This document shows positions 1 to 8,557 of a stretch of 46,445 bases of DNA, piece after piece; the first letter of the stretch is position 1, and each line of letters opens with the position of its first letter. The translations under genes were made by a program, and so were the position numbers. The notes below the pieces were generated by a model, which saw nothing but the letters and a program-made list of their open reading frames with translations, had not been told where the DNA came from and searched no databases. Source of the stretch: Holdemania massiliensis AP2 (GTDB taxonomy: Bacteria; Bacillota_I; Bacilli_A; Erysipelotrichales; Erysipelotrichaceae); NCBI RefSeq assembly GCF_000327285.1, contig NZ_HE998568.1, forward strand, positions 607,898 through 654,342, read 5' to 3'.

Positions 1-12
1 TTTTATCCTTGA

Positions 13-822
13 TTAAGATCCCGGCTCCGCCTGCAGCTTGGCCATTTCCAGCTCCAGTGCCGCCGCAACGGAACGAACTGTCTGAACGGCCTTCTGCTGA
101 ATCTGCGGTTCTGCATCAGCCATGCAATAGCTCATCTTTACGATGTTAAACATGCCCACGTCATTCTCAGAATCGCCGATCACGATGACCTCACTCAACG
201 GCACCTTATAGCGTTCAGCTAATAAAGCCAGCGCCGCCGCTTTGGAACAATCCGGACGAATCACATCCAGATTGTCCCGATCCGAGCTGACGATATTCAG
301 CTGTGAACCCAGTTTCAAACGCAGTGCCTGTTTTACGGCGTCGCGCTGATCCGGATGCAGAATAATGCCTAGATTGACAATTTCCGCATCCGGCAAAATC
401 GTCACCTCATCCCGAGTCAGGGACTGCCGCAGAGAATTGCGGATTCGTTCAGGATAACCATACGGATAATGCTTTCTGTCGCTGCTGATCCAGCGCCCCT
501 GGCAATTCATCTTAACCGTTCCATCGACGTCATGTGCGTTTAACCAGTCCGCAAGTTCAAGAAAGACTTCCGCTTTGATCGTACGCAGGATCCGAGTTTG
601 ATCACTGAAAATCAGTTCTGCACCATTGCCGCCCAGATAATCCACCGCAAATCCCAGGTCCTCCGCGACCTTGGGATAAGACTGATGAATTCGTGCTGTC
701 GCGACCGCAAACACATTGCCTGCTTCGCGCCAGCGGCGAATCGCCGCGCGGTTTTCCTCACCGCTGTCCGTGACATTGGGCGGATACAGCGTACCGTCCA
801 AATCAGAAACAAACACTTTCAT
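13..822 (-). CDS. HAD-superfamily (Cof-type) phosphatase
   Basis: A 269-residue protein of the Cof/YidA group of haloacid dehalogenase hydrolases, which usually dephosphorylate sugar phosphates or nucleotides in the cytoplasm. The N-terminus carries motif I as DLDGT (residues about 7-11, with the nucleophile Asp and the acid/base Asp), and the C-terminal part has motif IV as GDSENDVGMF, typical of this group; the region between them is the right size for a C2 cap. Length is typical. The ATG at 822 has a GAGGA ribosome site about 8 bases upstream. It starts 21 bases after the MATE gene and is probably the last gene of that operon. Substrate cannot be told from the sequence; proximity to phospho-glycosidases only hints at sugar phosphates. 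Confidence 0.9.
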   Translation of the reverse strand: MKVFVSDLDGTLYPPNVTDSGEENRAAIRRWREAGNVFAVATARIHQSYPKVAEDLGFAVDYLGGNGAELIFSDQTRILRTIKAEVFLELADWLNAHDVDGTVKMNCQGRWISSDRKHYPYGYPERIRNSLRQSLTRDEVTILPDAEIVNLGIILHPDQRDAVKQALRLKLGSQLNIVSSDRDNLDVIRPDCSKAAALALLAERYKVPLSEVIVIGDSENDVGMFNIVKMSYCMADAEPQIQQKAVQTVRSVAAALELEMAKLQAEPGS

Positions 823-843
823 CGCTCTGTCCTCTTTTCTTCA

Positions 844-2211
844 TCACGATGTTTTCAATTTCGGCGCAAGCAAGTGAATATATGGATGAGTGACAAAGGC
901 ATAGATCAGCTGCACCGTCATCAGACACCAAATCACCGGCTCGCAGAAAATCACAGCGAGATAGGCAAACTTGGGAATGAACAGGAAGGCAAACACGACC
1001 TTGCCCACCAGCTCGATCACACTGGAAACCAGCGGAATCATTTTTGCGCCTAAGCCCTGCAGGGCAAACCGCGTTTCCAAAAGCACCCCCAGCACCGCGT
1101 AAAAAGGACCGACAACCTGCAGATACAACGCGCCGTTATTCAGCACGACTGCTTCCTGGGATCCGGAAATCAGCTGAACAAGATCCTTCGCGAACAAACC
1201 GAGAATCACCGTGACTAACGCCGCCATCACAAAATCATAAATCACCGCGCAGCGCATTGCCTTTAAAATCCGGCCGCGCTGGTCGGCCCCGCGGTTCTGC
1301 GATACAAACGTTGAAATTGCCATTGCCATCGCTGAAAACGGCATGTTGAAAAACATAAACAGCTTGCGGGCAGCGGTATGCCCGGCAATGATCAGGGTTC
1401 CCAGATTGTTGATGCCATACTGCAGCACAACGGATCCGGCAGCGACAATGCTGCCCATGAAGCCCATCGACAGACCCTGACCGACCATCTCCGCATAGAT
1501 TTCCCGTCCGATCTTGAAATGCCGTGACTGCGGAATCAAGGCCGGCGTTTTTTTCAGGATGTAAATCAGGCACAGCACCACGGAAATTCCCTGTGCGATG
1601 ACCGTCGCAATCGCCGCACCTCCGACGCCCATATTCAGCTGGGCGATGAAGAAGATATCCAGTCCGATATTCAAACACGAGGACAGAATTAAAAAGATCA
1701 GCGGCATAAAGCTGTTGCCAATCGCCCGCAGCAGCCCCGCGCACAGATTATAAGCAAACATCACAAGCGTAAAGCGCGTGATGATCGAAATATAGCTGAA
1801 CGCTTCCGCAAGGATCTCCGGCGGGGTATCCAGCATTTTTAACAGCGGCATTAAGATGATCTCCGCTCCCACGGTTAATACCAGCGAAGTGACCAGTCCG
1901 ATCACAATCGAAGCCGCAACCGACTTTTTCAGCAGCTCCTCATCCTGTGCCCCATAACTGCGGGCAGTGACAATCGCCAGTCCGTTGCCGATCCCCAATG
2001 CAAATCCGATCAGCAGATCATAAATCGCCGCGCAGGAGCCGATCGCCGCCAGCGACAAATCTCCTAACACATGTCCGACGATCATCGTATCTACAGTATT
2101 GTATAATTGCTGGAACACATTGGAAAAAAACAGCGGGATCGCAAATAAAAGCAGCGACTGAAAGATCGGTCCCCGAATCAGATCGACCTTGAACTGAAGT
2201 TTATTCGTCAT
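844..2211 (-). CDS. MATE family efflux transporter
   Basis: A 455-residue polytopic membrane protein of the MATE (NorM/DinF) family, which exports organic cations or drugs in exchange for Na+ or H+. It starts with the family pattern of a short polar N-terminus followed by IPLFFSNVFQQLYNTVDTMI and shows about 12 hydrophobic segments in two related halves. The open frame continues upstream to 2424, but the ATG at 2211 is preferred: it is followed at once by the family-typical N-terminus and has an AAGGGGGA ribosome site, while the extension is charged, atypical and overlaps the upstream gene. It follows the AEC carrier by 14 bases and precedes the HAD gene by 21. Substrate unknown. Confidence 0.92.
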   Translation of the reverse strand: MTNKLQFKVDLIRGPIFQSLLLFAIPLFFSNVFQQLYNTVDTMIVGHVLGDLSLAAIGSCAAIYDLLIGFALGIGNGLAIVTARSYGAQDEELLKKSVAASIVIGLVTSLVLTVGAEIILMPLLKMLDTPPEILAEAFSYISIITRFTLVMFAYNLCAGLLRAIGNSFMPLIFLILSSCLNIGLDIFFIAQLNMGVGGAAIATVIAQGISVVLCLIYILKKTPALIPQSRHFKIGREIYAEMVGQGLSMGFMGSIVAAGSVVLQYGINNLGTLIIAGHTAARKLFMFFNMPFSAMAMAISTFVSQNRGADQRGRILKAMRCAVIYDFVMAALVTVILGLFAKDLVQLISGSQEAVVLNNGALYLQVVGPFYAVLGVLLETRFALQGLGAKMIPLVSSVIELVGKVVFAFLFIPKFAYLAVIFCEPVIWCLMTVQLIYAFVTHPYIHLLAPKLKTS

Positions 2212-2225
2212 GGAAAATTTCCCCC

Positions 2226-3158
2226 TTATCCCATGGACATTGTAACCGAAACCAGCACTAACGTAAATAAGGACAACACCGTGGAGAAGAAGACACAGCG
2301 GCTGGTGTAGCGGATGTTTCCGTTGTATTTGCGGCAGAAGATCGTTGCCGTGGAAGCTACCGGCGTGGCGTTGACCAGAACGGCGGCGATAATCTGCGGG
2401 GTACTGAGGCGCAGCGCAGCGCACACAAAGTAGGTCAGAAGCGGAGCGATGATCAGGCGGAACACGCTGATTTCAACGATGTCCTTTGAAACATTCTCTT
2501 TTTCCGAGCCGCTTTCCAGCAAGGTTGAGCCGACCAATAACAGCGCCAGTGGACTCATGCAGCCCGACAAGGAACTGAATACCGCATCAATCCCTGCCGG
2601 TATTCCAAGCTGGGCAAGATTGAAAAGAAATCCCAGGATCATCGCCAGGGTGATCGGATTGAAAAAGAACTTCTTCGCAACGGTCAACGCTCCACCCGAT
2701 TTCCACTCCGTATTGAAATATTTTTCACCCGAAGAAAAGGACAGAATGCGCGTCGGAATCATGAAGATGTTGGCATACACGACGCCGGTGCTGCCGCACA
2801 AGCCTTCGATCAAAGGCAGGCCGATCAGCGAGCCATTGGAAATCAACATCGAATACTGTGCGATCCGCCGCTTTTCCAACGACATGGACTTGGGCAGCAG
2901 GCGCGACAGCGCCAATACAAGCACGGCGACGATCACCCCCGCCAGAACTAACAGAAAGCTCTTCTGCAGCATCGCAACCGAAACATTGCGGTAAAACGAC
3001 AGAAAGATATTCACTGGCATGATCAGATTCAGAATCAATGTGGATAAAAATTCGTCGATGTGACTGTCAGTGATCTTCTGCTTTTTTAAAAGCGCGCCGA
3101 GCCCGAAAAAAATCAGGATCTGCATTTCAACATGAAACAGGACCGCAAGATCAAACAT
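2226..3158 (-). CDS. AEC (auxin efflux carrier) family transporter
   Basis: A 310-residue membrane protein of the AEC/Mem_trans family, secondary carriers of organic acids such as malate in bacteria. About ten hydrophobic segments are visible in two halves separated by a polar stretch near residues 150-165; the family asparagine-rich pattern SNGSLIGLPLIEG is present around residue 107, and NATPVASTATIF in the second half. Length matches the family. The ATG at 3158 has a GGGGGA ribosome site. It lies 91 bases downstream of the GH1 pair and 14 bases upstream of the MATE gene. A second AEC gene is at 45050-45988. Substrate not inferable. Confidence 0.9.
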   Translation of the reverse strand: MFDLAVLFHVEMQILIFFGLGALLKKQKITDSHIDEFLSTLILNLIMPVNIFLSFYRNVSVAMLQKSFLLVLAGVIVAVLVLALSRLLPKSMSLEKRRIAQYSMLISNGSLIGLPLIEGLCGSTGVVYANIFMIPTRILSFSSGEKYFNTEWKSGGALTVAKKFFFNPITLAMILGFLFNLAQLGIPAGIDAVFSSLSGCMSPLALLLVGSTLLESGSEKENVSKDIVEISVFRLIIAPLLTYFVCAALRLSTPQIIAAVLVNATPVASTATIFCRKYNGNIRYTSRCVFFSTVLSLFTLVLVSVTMSMG

Positions 3159-3249
3159 AACAATTCCCCCTGGTTTTCACTTTGGAAAAAAGCATCCGGC
3201 TGACCGCAAGAAACAACGCTGATCAGGGTCGGAATGCCTGTGTTGATAA

Positions 3250-4662
3250 TTAAAGATCCTGATGATCCTGAATGAACTGCTTATACCAATAGTAGCTCTT
3301 TTTCGGCGTGCGCTTGCGGGCTGGATCATCGTAATCAACCCGTACCAGTCCATAGCGTTTCTTATAGCCATTGATCCAGGAATACAGATCCATCGTACTC
3401 CAGACGTAATAGCCTTTGACATTCACGCCATCCTGTTTCGCTTTGAGAATATAGTGAAGATAGTTGGATAAAAATTCAATCCGCTCGTCATCTTCCACAA
3501 ATCCGTTTTCATCGGCGACATCATAACAGCCATGTCCGTTTTCGGTGACGTAAATCGGGATATTCCCATAACGCCGCTTGCGTTCCATCAGCGTGTTGTA
3601 AGCACATTCCGGAAAGATTTCCCGTCCCCAGTGATTCAGTTTGGTGTTGGGATCGCGGTCCGATTCAAACCAGCCGGCGATGGCCCGGGTTTCCCTCGCG
3701 GCCTGGGCAGATCCATCGTTGTTGCCGGCGTTGTTGACAGTAAAGGCGGTTATCCCCGAAGTATTCGGCTTCACCAGCATGCGGCTGTAGATGTTTTGGC
3801 CGAGAAAGTCGATCGTATTGTCCTTCATCACAGCCAGATCTTCTTCTTTGACAAAACTGAGGTCGATGCCGCGGGATTGGACAGCCGCGATCAGCTGCGG
3901 ATCATATTCCCCCTTGATCGCTGGATCAAGAATCCAGTCGTTGCAGAAGTAATTGCAGTATTTGACTGCTTCCTGATAGTCCGGCGTGTCCAAGAGCGAC
4001 GTCGCCGGGCCGCAGCCCTGCACGACGCCGATCTGCGCTTTCAGTCCCAGTTTGCGGAACTCGCGGATCGCTTTGGCCGTACAGACCGCCATGTTGTAAG
4101 CACATTGACAATAGTGCTGCAGATTGGTTTCATTGGGCGGATAGTTGCCGACGCAGTAGTTGCAGTAGGCGTTGTGATTCGGTTCATTGATCGTGACATA
4201 CAGCGGAATCCGGTCGCCGTAATGGCGGAAGACCACTGCTGCGTAATAGGCAAATTCGTCTGCCACCCCCGGATAACACCAGCCGCCCTGGGCGCCGATG
4301 TAGTCCGGCAGATCGTAATGAACTAAGGTAACGTTGGGAATGACATGGTATTTCTCACAGGCATCCAGCACCCTGTCGTAAAAAGCCAGTCCTTTTTCGT
4401 TGACAACCCGGTCCGCCTTCGGTACGATGCGCGACCAGCTGATCGAGAAGCGGAATGTGTTCTGTCCCCCTTCTGCCAGCATGCGGATGTCTTCCTCGAC
4501 ATGATGATAGAAATCACAGGAAACATCGCCGGTGATGCCGGTTGTATTCTTGTCGCTGTGGCAGAACTCATCCCAGATGCTGGCGCCTTTGCCATCCTCG
4601 TTCCAAGCCCCTTCGCATTGATAAGCGGCGGTTGCCGATCCCCATAAAAACTGCTCGGTCAT
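3250..4662 (-). CDS. GH1 6-phospho-beta-glycosidase (downstream copy)
   Basis: A 470-residue glycoside hydrolase family 1 enzyme. The acid/base Glu is in TINEP (E160) and the nucleophile in YVTENG (E374). Near the C-terminus the pattern SWINGYKKRYG places Ser, Lys and Tyr where LacG-type enzymes bind the substrate 6-phosphate (S, +7 K, +9 Y), with the Trp after the Ser that is found in 6-phospho-beta-galactosidases. From family knowledge it should therefore hydrolyse PTS-imported phosphorylated beta-glycosides in the cytoplasm; gluco- versus galacto-specificity is undecided. It begins 2 bases after the stop of the upstream GH1 gene, and its GGAGGA ribosome site lies over that gene's end, so the two are translationally linked. 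No PTS is directly adjacent; the nearest is the beta-glucoside-type PTS at 15.6-18.6 kb. Confidence 0.92.
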   Translation of the reverse strand: MTEQFLWGSATAAYQCEGAWNEDGKGASIWDEFCHSDKNTTGITGDVSCDFYHHVEEDIRMLAEGGQNTFRFSISWSRIVPKADRVVNEKGLAFYDRVLDACEKYHVIPNVTLVHYDLPDYIGAQGGWCYPGVADEFAYYAAVVFRHYGDRIPLYVTINEPNHNAYCNYCVGNYPPNETNLQHYCQCAYNMAVCTAKAIREFRKLGLKAQIGVVQGCGPATSLLDTPDYQEAVKYCNYFCNDWILDPAIKGEYDPQLIAAVQSRGIDLSFVKEEDLAVMKDNTIDFLGQNIYSRMLVKPNTSGITAFTVNNAGNNDGSAQAARETRAIAGWFESDRDPNTKLNHWGREIFPECAYNTLMERKRRYGNIPIYVTENGHGCYDVADENGFVEDDERIEFLSNYLHYILKAKQDGVNVKGYYVWSTMDLYSWINGYKKRYGLVRVDYDDPARKRTPKKSYYWYKQFIQDHQDL

Positions 4663-4664
4663 CG

Positions 4665-6074
4665 TTAGTCCTCCGTATGTTCCTTGATGAAATCCCGGTA
4701 CCAGTAGTAACTCTTCTTCGGAATCCGTTTCAGATCATGATCATAATCAATGTAGATCAGACCATAGCGCTTCTGATAACCGTTGATCCAGGAATAACAG
4801 TCGGTTGTTGACCAGGCGTAATAGCCCTTCACGTTGCAGCCTTCGTTCTGCGCTTTGATCAGCCATTCCAGATAGGACTTCAAAAATTCAATTCGTTCGT
4901 CATCGTTGACTTCTCCGTTTTCATCCGGTTCTTCATATAAGGCATGGCCGTTTTCCGTGATGTAGACCGGAATATCGCCATAATCCTTCTTGATGCCCAT
5001 CAACATGTCATACACCGTCTTTGGATAAATTTCCCGGCTCCAGGCATTTTTCGGCGTGTTCGGATCCACGTCAGTCTGAAACCAGCCCTTGACCGTATAG
5101 CCTTCGATGGTTTTCTGTCCGGCGCCGACATTATTCGGATAGTAATTGGTTTCCCCGGATTCATACGGTTTGACCAGCGCGCGGGTGTAGCAGTTCTGAC
5201 CTAAGAAATCAATCGTGTTGTGGGCGATGATATCGAGATCCTCCGGTTTGACAAAGGACAGATCAATCCCGCTTTCTTCCAGCAGCGGAAACAGATCCTC
5301 CGGGAACTTGCCCAGAATGGCCGGATCGGTGACCCACTTATTTTTAAACAGATCCCCGCGCCGCTGCGCAATCCGATATTCCGGAGTATCCTTCAAAATC
5401 TGAACAGTATTGGTTGTATGTACGATGCCGACCTGCGAGGTCAGATTGAGCTTGCGGAACTCCCGAATAGCTTTGGCATTGGCAACGACGAGATTGTAGC
5501 ACACCTGCACCAACGTCTGAACGTTATGAATGTTCGGCGGATAGTTGCCGGTCAGATAGGAACAGTAAGCGTTGTGCGTCGATTCATTGATCGTCACATA
5601 CAGCGGAATCTCATTGCCGAACTGTTCAAAGACGACCTTGCAGTATTTGGCAAATTCATCCGAGAAGATCGGATTGGCATAACCGCCCAGATCTTCCAGC
5701 CAGGCTGGGATGTCATAGTGCAGCAGTGTCACATTCGGCGTAATCCCGTTTTCACGACATTCCTTCAGCACATCTTTATAAAAGGCGACACCTTCCGGAT
5801 TGACCTTGCCGCTTTGATCCGGCAGAATCCGCGTCCAGCTGATCGAAAAGCGCAGGGTATTGTGTCCGCCTTCTTTTAACAGCCGGATATCTTCCTTGTA
5901 GCGATGATAGAAATCGGCGGCGACATCGCCGGTGTAGCCTTTGACGTTCTTCGGGCCATGACAGAACTGATCCCAGTTGCTTTCGCCCTTGCCGCCTTCA
6001 TTCCAGCCGCCTTCACATTGATAGGCCGCGCTGGCAGTTCCCCATAAGAAACCTTTTTTGACTTTTCCGTCCAT
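4665..6074 (-). CDS. GH1 6-phospho-beta-glycosidase (upstream copy)
   Basis: A 469-residue GH1 enzyme, tandem paralogue of the downstream gene. The nucleophile motif is YITENG (E374). The acid/base motif reads TINES (E164) where nearly all GH1 enzymes have NEP, a change that leaves the Glu intact. The phosphate-binding pattern SWINGYQKRYG is present, so a phosphorylated substrate is expected. The ATG at 6074 has an AAAGGAGG ribosome site. It is the first gene after a good -10 box (6120-6125) and is probably first in an operon with the second GH1 gene and perhaps the AEC, MATE and HAD genes. Two diverged copies suggest two phospho-glycoside substrates. Confidence 0.92.
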   Translation of the reverse strand: MDGKVKKGFLWGTASAAYQCEGGWNEGGKGESNWDQFCHGPKNVKGYTGDVAADFYHRYKEDIRLLKEGGHNTLRFSISWTRILPDQSGKVNPEGVAFYKDVLKECRENGITPNVTLLHYDIPAWLEDLGGYANPIFSDEFAKYCKVVFEQFGNEIPLYVTINESTHNAYCSYLTGNYPPNIHNVQTLVQVCYNLVVANAKAIREFRKLNLTSQVGIVHTTNTVQILKDTPEYRIAQRRGDLFKNKWVTDPAILGKFPEDLFPLLEESGIDLSFVKPEDLDIIAHNTIDFLGQNCYTRALVKPYESGETNYYPNNVGAGQKTIEGYTVKGWFQTDVDPNTPKNAWSREIYPKTVYDMLMGIKKDYGDIPVYITENGHALYEEPDENGEVNDDERIEFLKSYLEWLIKAQNEGCNVKGYYAWSTTDCYSWINGYQKRYGLIYIDYDHDLKRIPKKSYYWYRDFIKEHTED

Positions 6075-6140
6075 TGTTTTCCTCCTTTCAGTCTTTTCGA
6101 CTGAGTCTTTCTGCCCTTCATTATATTGCTTTTTCAGTGT
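6075..6140 (-). promoter_or_regulatory. Promoter and leader of the GH1 operon
   Basis: Read on the minus strand, a TATAAT -10 box lies at 6120-6125, with a weak TTAAAA -35 candidate 16 bases upstream. A small hairpin (CAGTC/GACTG, 6087-6101) sits between the start of transcription and the AGGAGG ribosome site. No RAT element or cre site is evident. Confidence 0.55.
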
Positions 6141-6218
6141 TTTTTAAGGGCTTCAAAAAGCTTTGAATAAAATTCTCAAACCGGCTTTTGTCCTGCCTGT
6201 CCGGGTGAGAAATTGTTG

Positions 6219-7418
6219 TCAACGAGCCGTGGTTTTCGGGTTGTTTAACAATCGGTTCAGGCCGAAGAACAGCCCCAGCGCGATCAAAGCATACGCGATC
6301 AGATAGCTGTAGGAAAGCGGGTAGCTTTGAGTTGCGGTAAACAGGGCGCTGAACAGCATTGTACCTAAAAATGGACTGAACAGCGTATAGGTTCCCTGGA
6401 TGCTGAAATTGCTCGGATAATACTTCTTGCCGAAGGTGGTCAGGATGTAAGCGGAAGAAATCGTCGGCACCGCGCCGAAGCTGAGGCCGACAAAAATAAA
6501 GCTGACCGCTAACAGCGCTGTGCTGCCAAGGGTAAAGGCGCAATAGAGAATGATGACCGCGATGATAAACAGCGTCGTGGCGATCCCCATCGCTGTTTTC
6601 CGGCCGATCTTGTCATAAATAATGCCGTAAAAGACGCGGCTGACGGAATTGAACAGCGAGATGATCATCGAGAGCGTGGCCGCCATCGTCGCGCTGATGC
6701 CGAAGCTGATGCCGCAGCTGACCGCCGTGCCAGTCAGTGAACTGCAGCCAGCCAGCACTAAAACACTCCAGATGAAATACACGTAGAAACGGGTGCTTTT
6801 CATCATCTGTCCGGTCGAAACCTGACCTTCTTCCTCCCCTTCCTCCAGCTTTCCCGCTTTGCAGACGATGCCGCGCGGGCGCACGATCAGCGATACGACC
6901 AAGGAAAGAACAAAGGCGATCAGCGCCAGCAGAAGCATCGCCGTCCGCCAGCCCAGACTTTCAATGATCAGCGAGGTCGGGACATTGAATACAAACGCCG
7001 TCAGTCCCGCGCCCATCACCAATACGCCGCTGGCTAAGCCTGGTTTATCGTTAAACCAGGTCATGACCGTCGTCAATAACGCCTTATACGCAAACCCAGC
7101 GCCCAGAGAAAACAACACGCTGTAGCAGGCGTAGATCATCGCTACCTGATCTGCCCGGCTGGTCAGAAACAAACCCACGCCGATCATCAGACTGGCGATC
7201 AGCATGCTTGCGCGAAACGGAACGCGGTAATAAATAAAACCGCTCAGCACCCCGCCGGCACAGAAACAGATCTGACAGACCGAGAAAACATTGGCGACAC
7301 TGGCAGCTGAGACGTTCAGCTGAGCGCTGACGGCCGGAGAAAACACCGTCCAGTTATACATCAGTCCAAAGACGCACATCGCCAATGAACCCAGACCTAA
7401 ATAAAAATAACGTTTCAT
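6219..7418 (-). CDS. MFS transporter, oxalate/formate antiporter-like
   Basis: A 399-residue major facilitator superfamily protein with about 12 hydrophobic segments and a charged central loop around residues 185-205 containing a run of acidic residues (EEGEEEG). The N-terminal pattern with YNWTVFSPAVSAQL and the loop-2 region resemble the OFA (oxalate/formate antiporter-like) group of monocarboxylate carriers. Its start lies 17 bases after the AbrB-family gene, so the two are co-transcribed, probably at the end of the M24-M81-M81 operon. The position suggests uptake or exchange of a small acid connected to that operon; this is inference. Confidence 0.85.
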   Translation of the reverse strand: MKRYFYLGLGSLAMCVFGLMYNWTVFSPAVSAQLNVSAASVANVFSVCQICFCAGGVLSGFIYYRVPFRASMLIASLMIGVGLFLTSRADQVAMIYACYSVLFSLGAGFAYKALLTTVMTWFNDKPGLASGVLVMGAGLTAFVFNVPTSLIIESLGWRTAMLLLALIAFVLSLVVSLIVRPRGIVCKAGKLEEGEEEGQVSTGQMMKSTRFYVYFIWSVLVLAGCSSLTGTAVSCGISFGISATMAATLSMIISLFNSVSRVFYGIIYDKIGRKTAMGIATTLFIIAVIILYCAFTLGSTALLAVSFIFVGLSFGAVPTISSAYILTTFGKKYYPSNFSIQGTYTLFSPFLGTMLFSALFTATQSYPLSYSYLIAYALIALGLFFGLNRLLNNPKTTAR

Positions 7419-7435
7419 CTTCTACTCCCTCATTC

Positions 7436-8497
7436 TTATCCCCACAGCCGGATGAAGCCGAGGATCAGCGGCGGCATCACCGCCACCACATACGCTGCCC
7501 GCAGCACCTGAATCAAGGCGATCTGCGAAAGATCCGCTCCCAGATCGGCGGCGATTAACGACATGTCCGTCGCCCCGCCCGGCGCTGACGCAAACATCGC
7601 GGATTTCAGATCCAGCAGATGCCGGTGTTTGCACAACAGGCTGTAGATCAGATTCACAACCCAATAGCTCACTAACAGAATCCCCACCGGCACCAAGGTC
7701 GAGGACAGACTGCCAAAGGTCGCCGCGGTGATGCTGACGCCCACCAGGGAACCCGCTAACAGCTGCGCGAGATTCTTAATCTGAACGGGTACGGCGCAGA
7801 CCGAGGTCGTACAGTTGAAGCCAACCACGCCGATCATCGGAAAGACCATCGACGCTGCCGGCAGACCGCTGGCATTGCCGATCATCCCCAAACCCAGACT
7901 GAGCAATAAGGTAAAGGCAATCTTTCCGCTGCGATGGTGAATCAGGCGATCCAAAAATGTAATCCGCATTGGCTGCGGGATTTCTGTCTCCGCTGGTTTT
8001 TCGGCGTCGGGTTCATGACGGGTCAGAAACTGAATCCAGTAGGGAAAAAACAACAGCACTCCTACCAGCCGTGAGGTCTGCATCATCGCCACCGTTCCGA
8101 CGTCCGCGCCCATCTCCATCGCGATCAGCGAAATATCCGTCACCCCGCCGGCCACACAGGCCAGCAGCGCCGTCATCCAGTCCCAGCCGCACAGCTGCCG
8201 GATCACAATCCCGACAACAAACGTATTGGCCGTCAGCAGAACCGCCAAAATCAGAAACGGGATGATCAGCGACTTGAGCCGGCCTAAATCCGAACGGTTG
8301 ATCTGCATGCCGATAAACGCCCCGGAAATCGCCTGGGCAAACACCTTAACGGCCAGCGGCAAAGCGGCGTAATCAAACAAAATATTCGTAAGCCCGACGG
8401 CGATCATACTGCCTAGCATCGCCGGTGCCGGCAGCTTCAGACGCGCCGCGATTCTCCATCCCATAATTCCCGCCGCCAACGTCAGTAAAGCATTCAT
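7436..8497 (-). CDS. AbrB family membrane protein (AbrB-duplication type)
   Basis: A 353-residue polytopic protein of the membrane AbrB family (Pfam AbrB, often mislabelled ammonia monooxygenase regulator). It has two homologous halves of roughly five hydrophobic segments each; each half contains the repeat hallmark, GGVTDISLIAMEMGADVG in the first and GGATDMSLIAADLGADLS in the second. The function of the family is poorly known; transport is presumed from topology. It follows the second M81 gene after a 60-base gap holding a hairpin (8520-8553) and precedes the MFS gene by 17 bases, so it probably moves a substrate or product of the M81/M24 enzymes. Confidence 0.88.
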   Translation of the reverse strand: MNALLTLAAGIMGWRIAARLKLPAPAMLGSMIAVGLTNILFDYAALPLAVKVFAQAISGAFIGMQINRSDLGRLKSLIIPFLILAVLLTANTFVVGIVIRQLCGWDWMTALLACVAGGVTDISLIAMEMGADVGTVAMMQTSRLVGVLLFFPYWIQFLTRHEPDAEKPAETEIPQPMRITFLDRLIHHRSGKIAFTLLLSLGLGMIGNASGLPAASMVFPMIGVVGFNCTTSVCAVPVQIKNLAQLLAGSLVGVSITAATFGSLSSTLVPVGILLVSYWVVNLIYSLLCKHRHLLDLKSAMFASAPGGATDMSLIAADLGADLSQIALIQVLRAAYVVAVMPPLILGFIRLWG

Positions 8498-8519
8498 GAA
8501 TCCATCCCCCTTTACAGAA

Positions 8520-8553
8520 AGCTTCCTGCCTCCGCAATCGGAAACAGGAAGCT
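8520..8553 (-). terminator. Intercistronic hairpin between M81 and AbrB genes
   Basis: A 9-bp perfect stem (AGCTTCCTG/CAGGAAGCT) follows the M81 gene on the minus strand and is trailed by TTTCTGTAAA, not a strong T run. It could be a partial terminator lowering expression of the two membrane proteins downstream, or an RNA-stability hairpin. Confidence 0.5.
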
Positions 8554-8557
8554 GCGT

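Noticed and set aside
3532-4326. 264-codon plus-strand frame opposite the GH1 gene
   Set aside because: Antisense shadow of a well-supported glycosidase; no ribosome site and composition follows the opposite coding strand.
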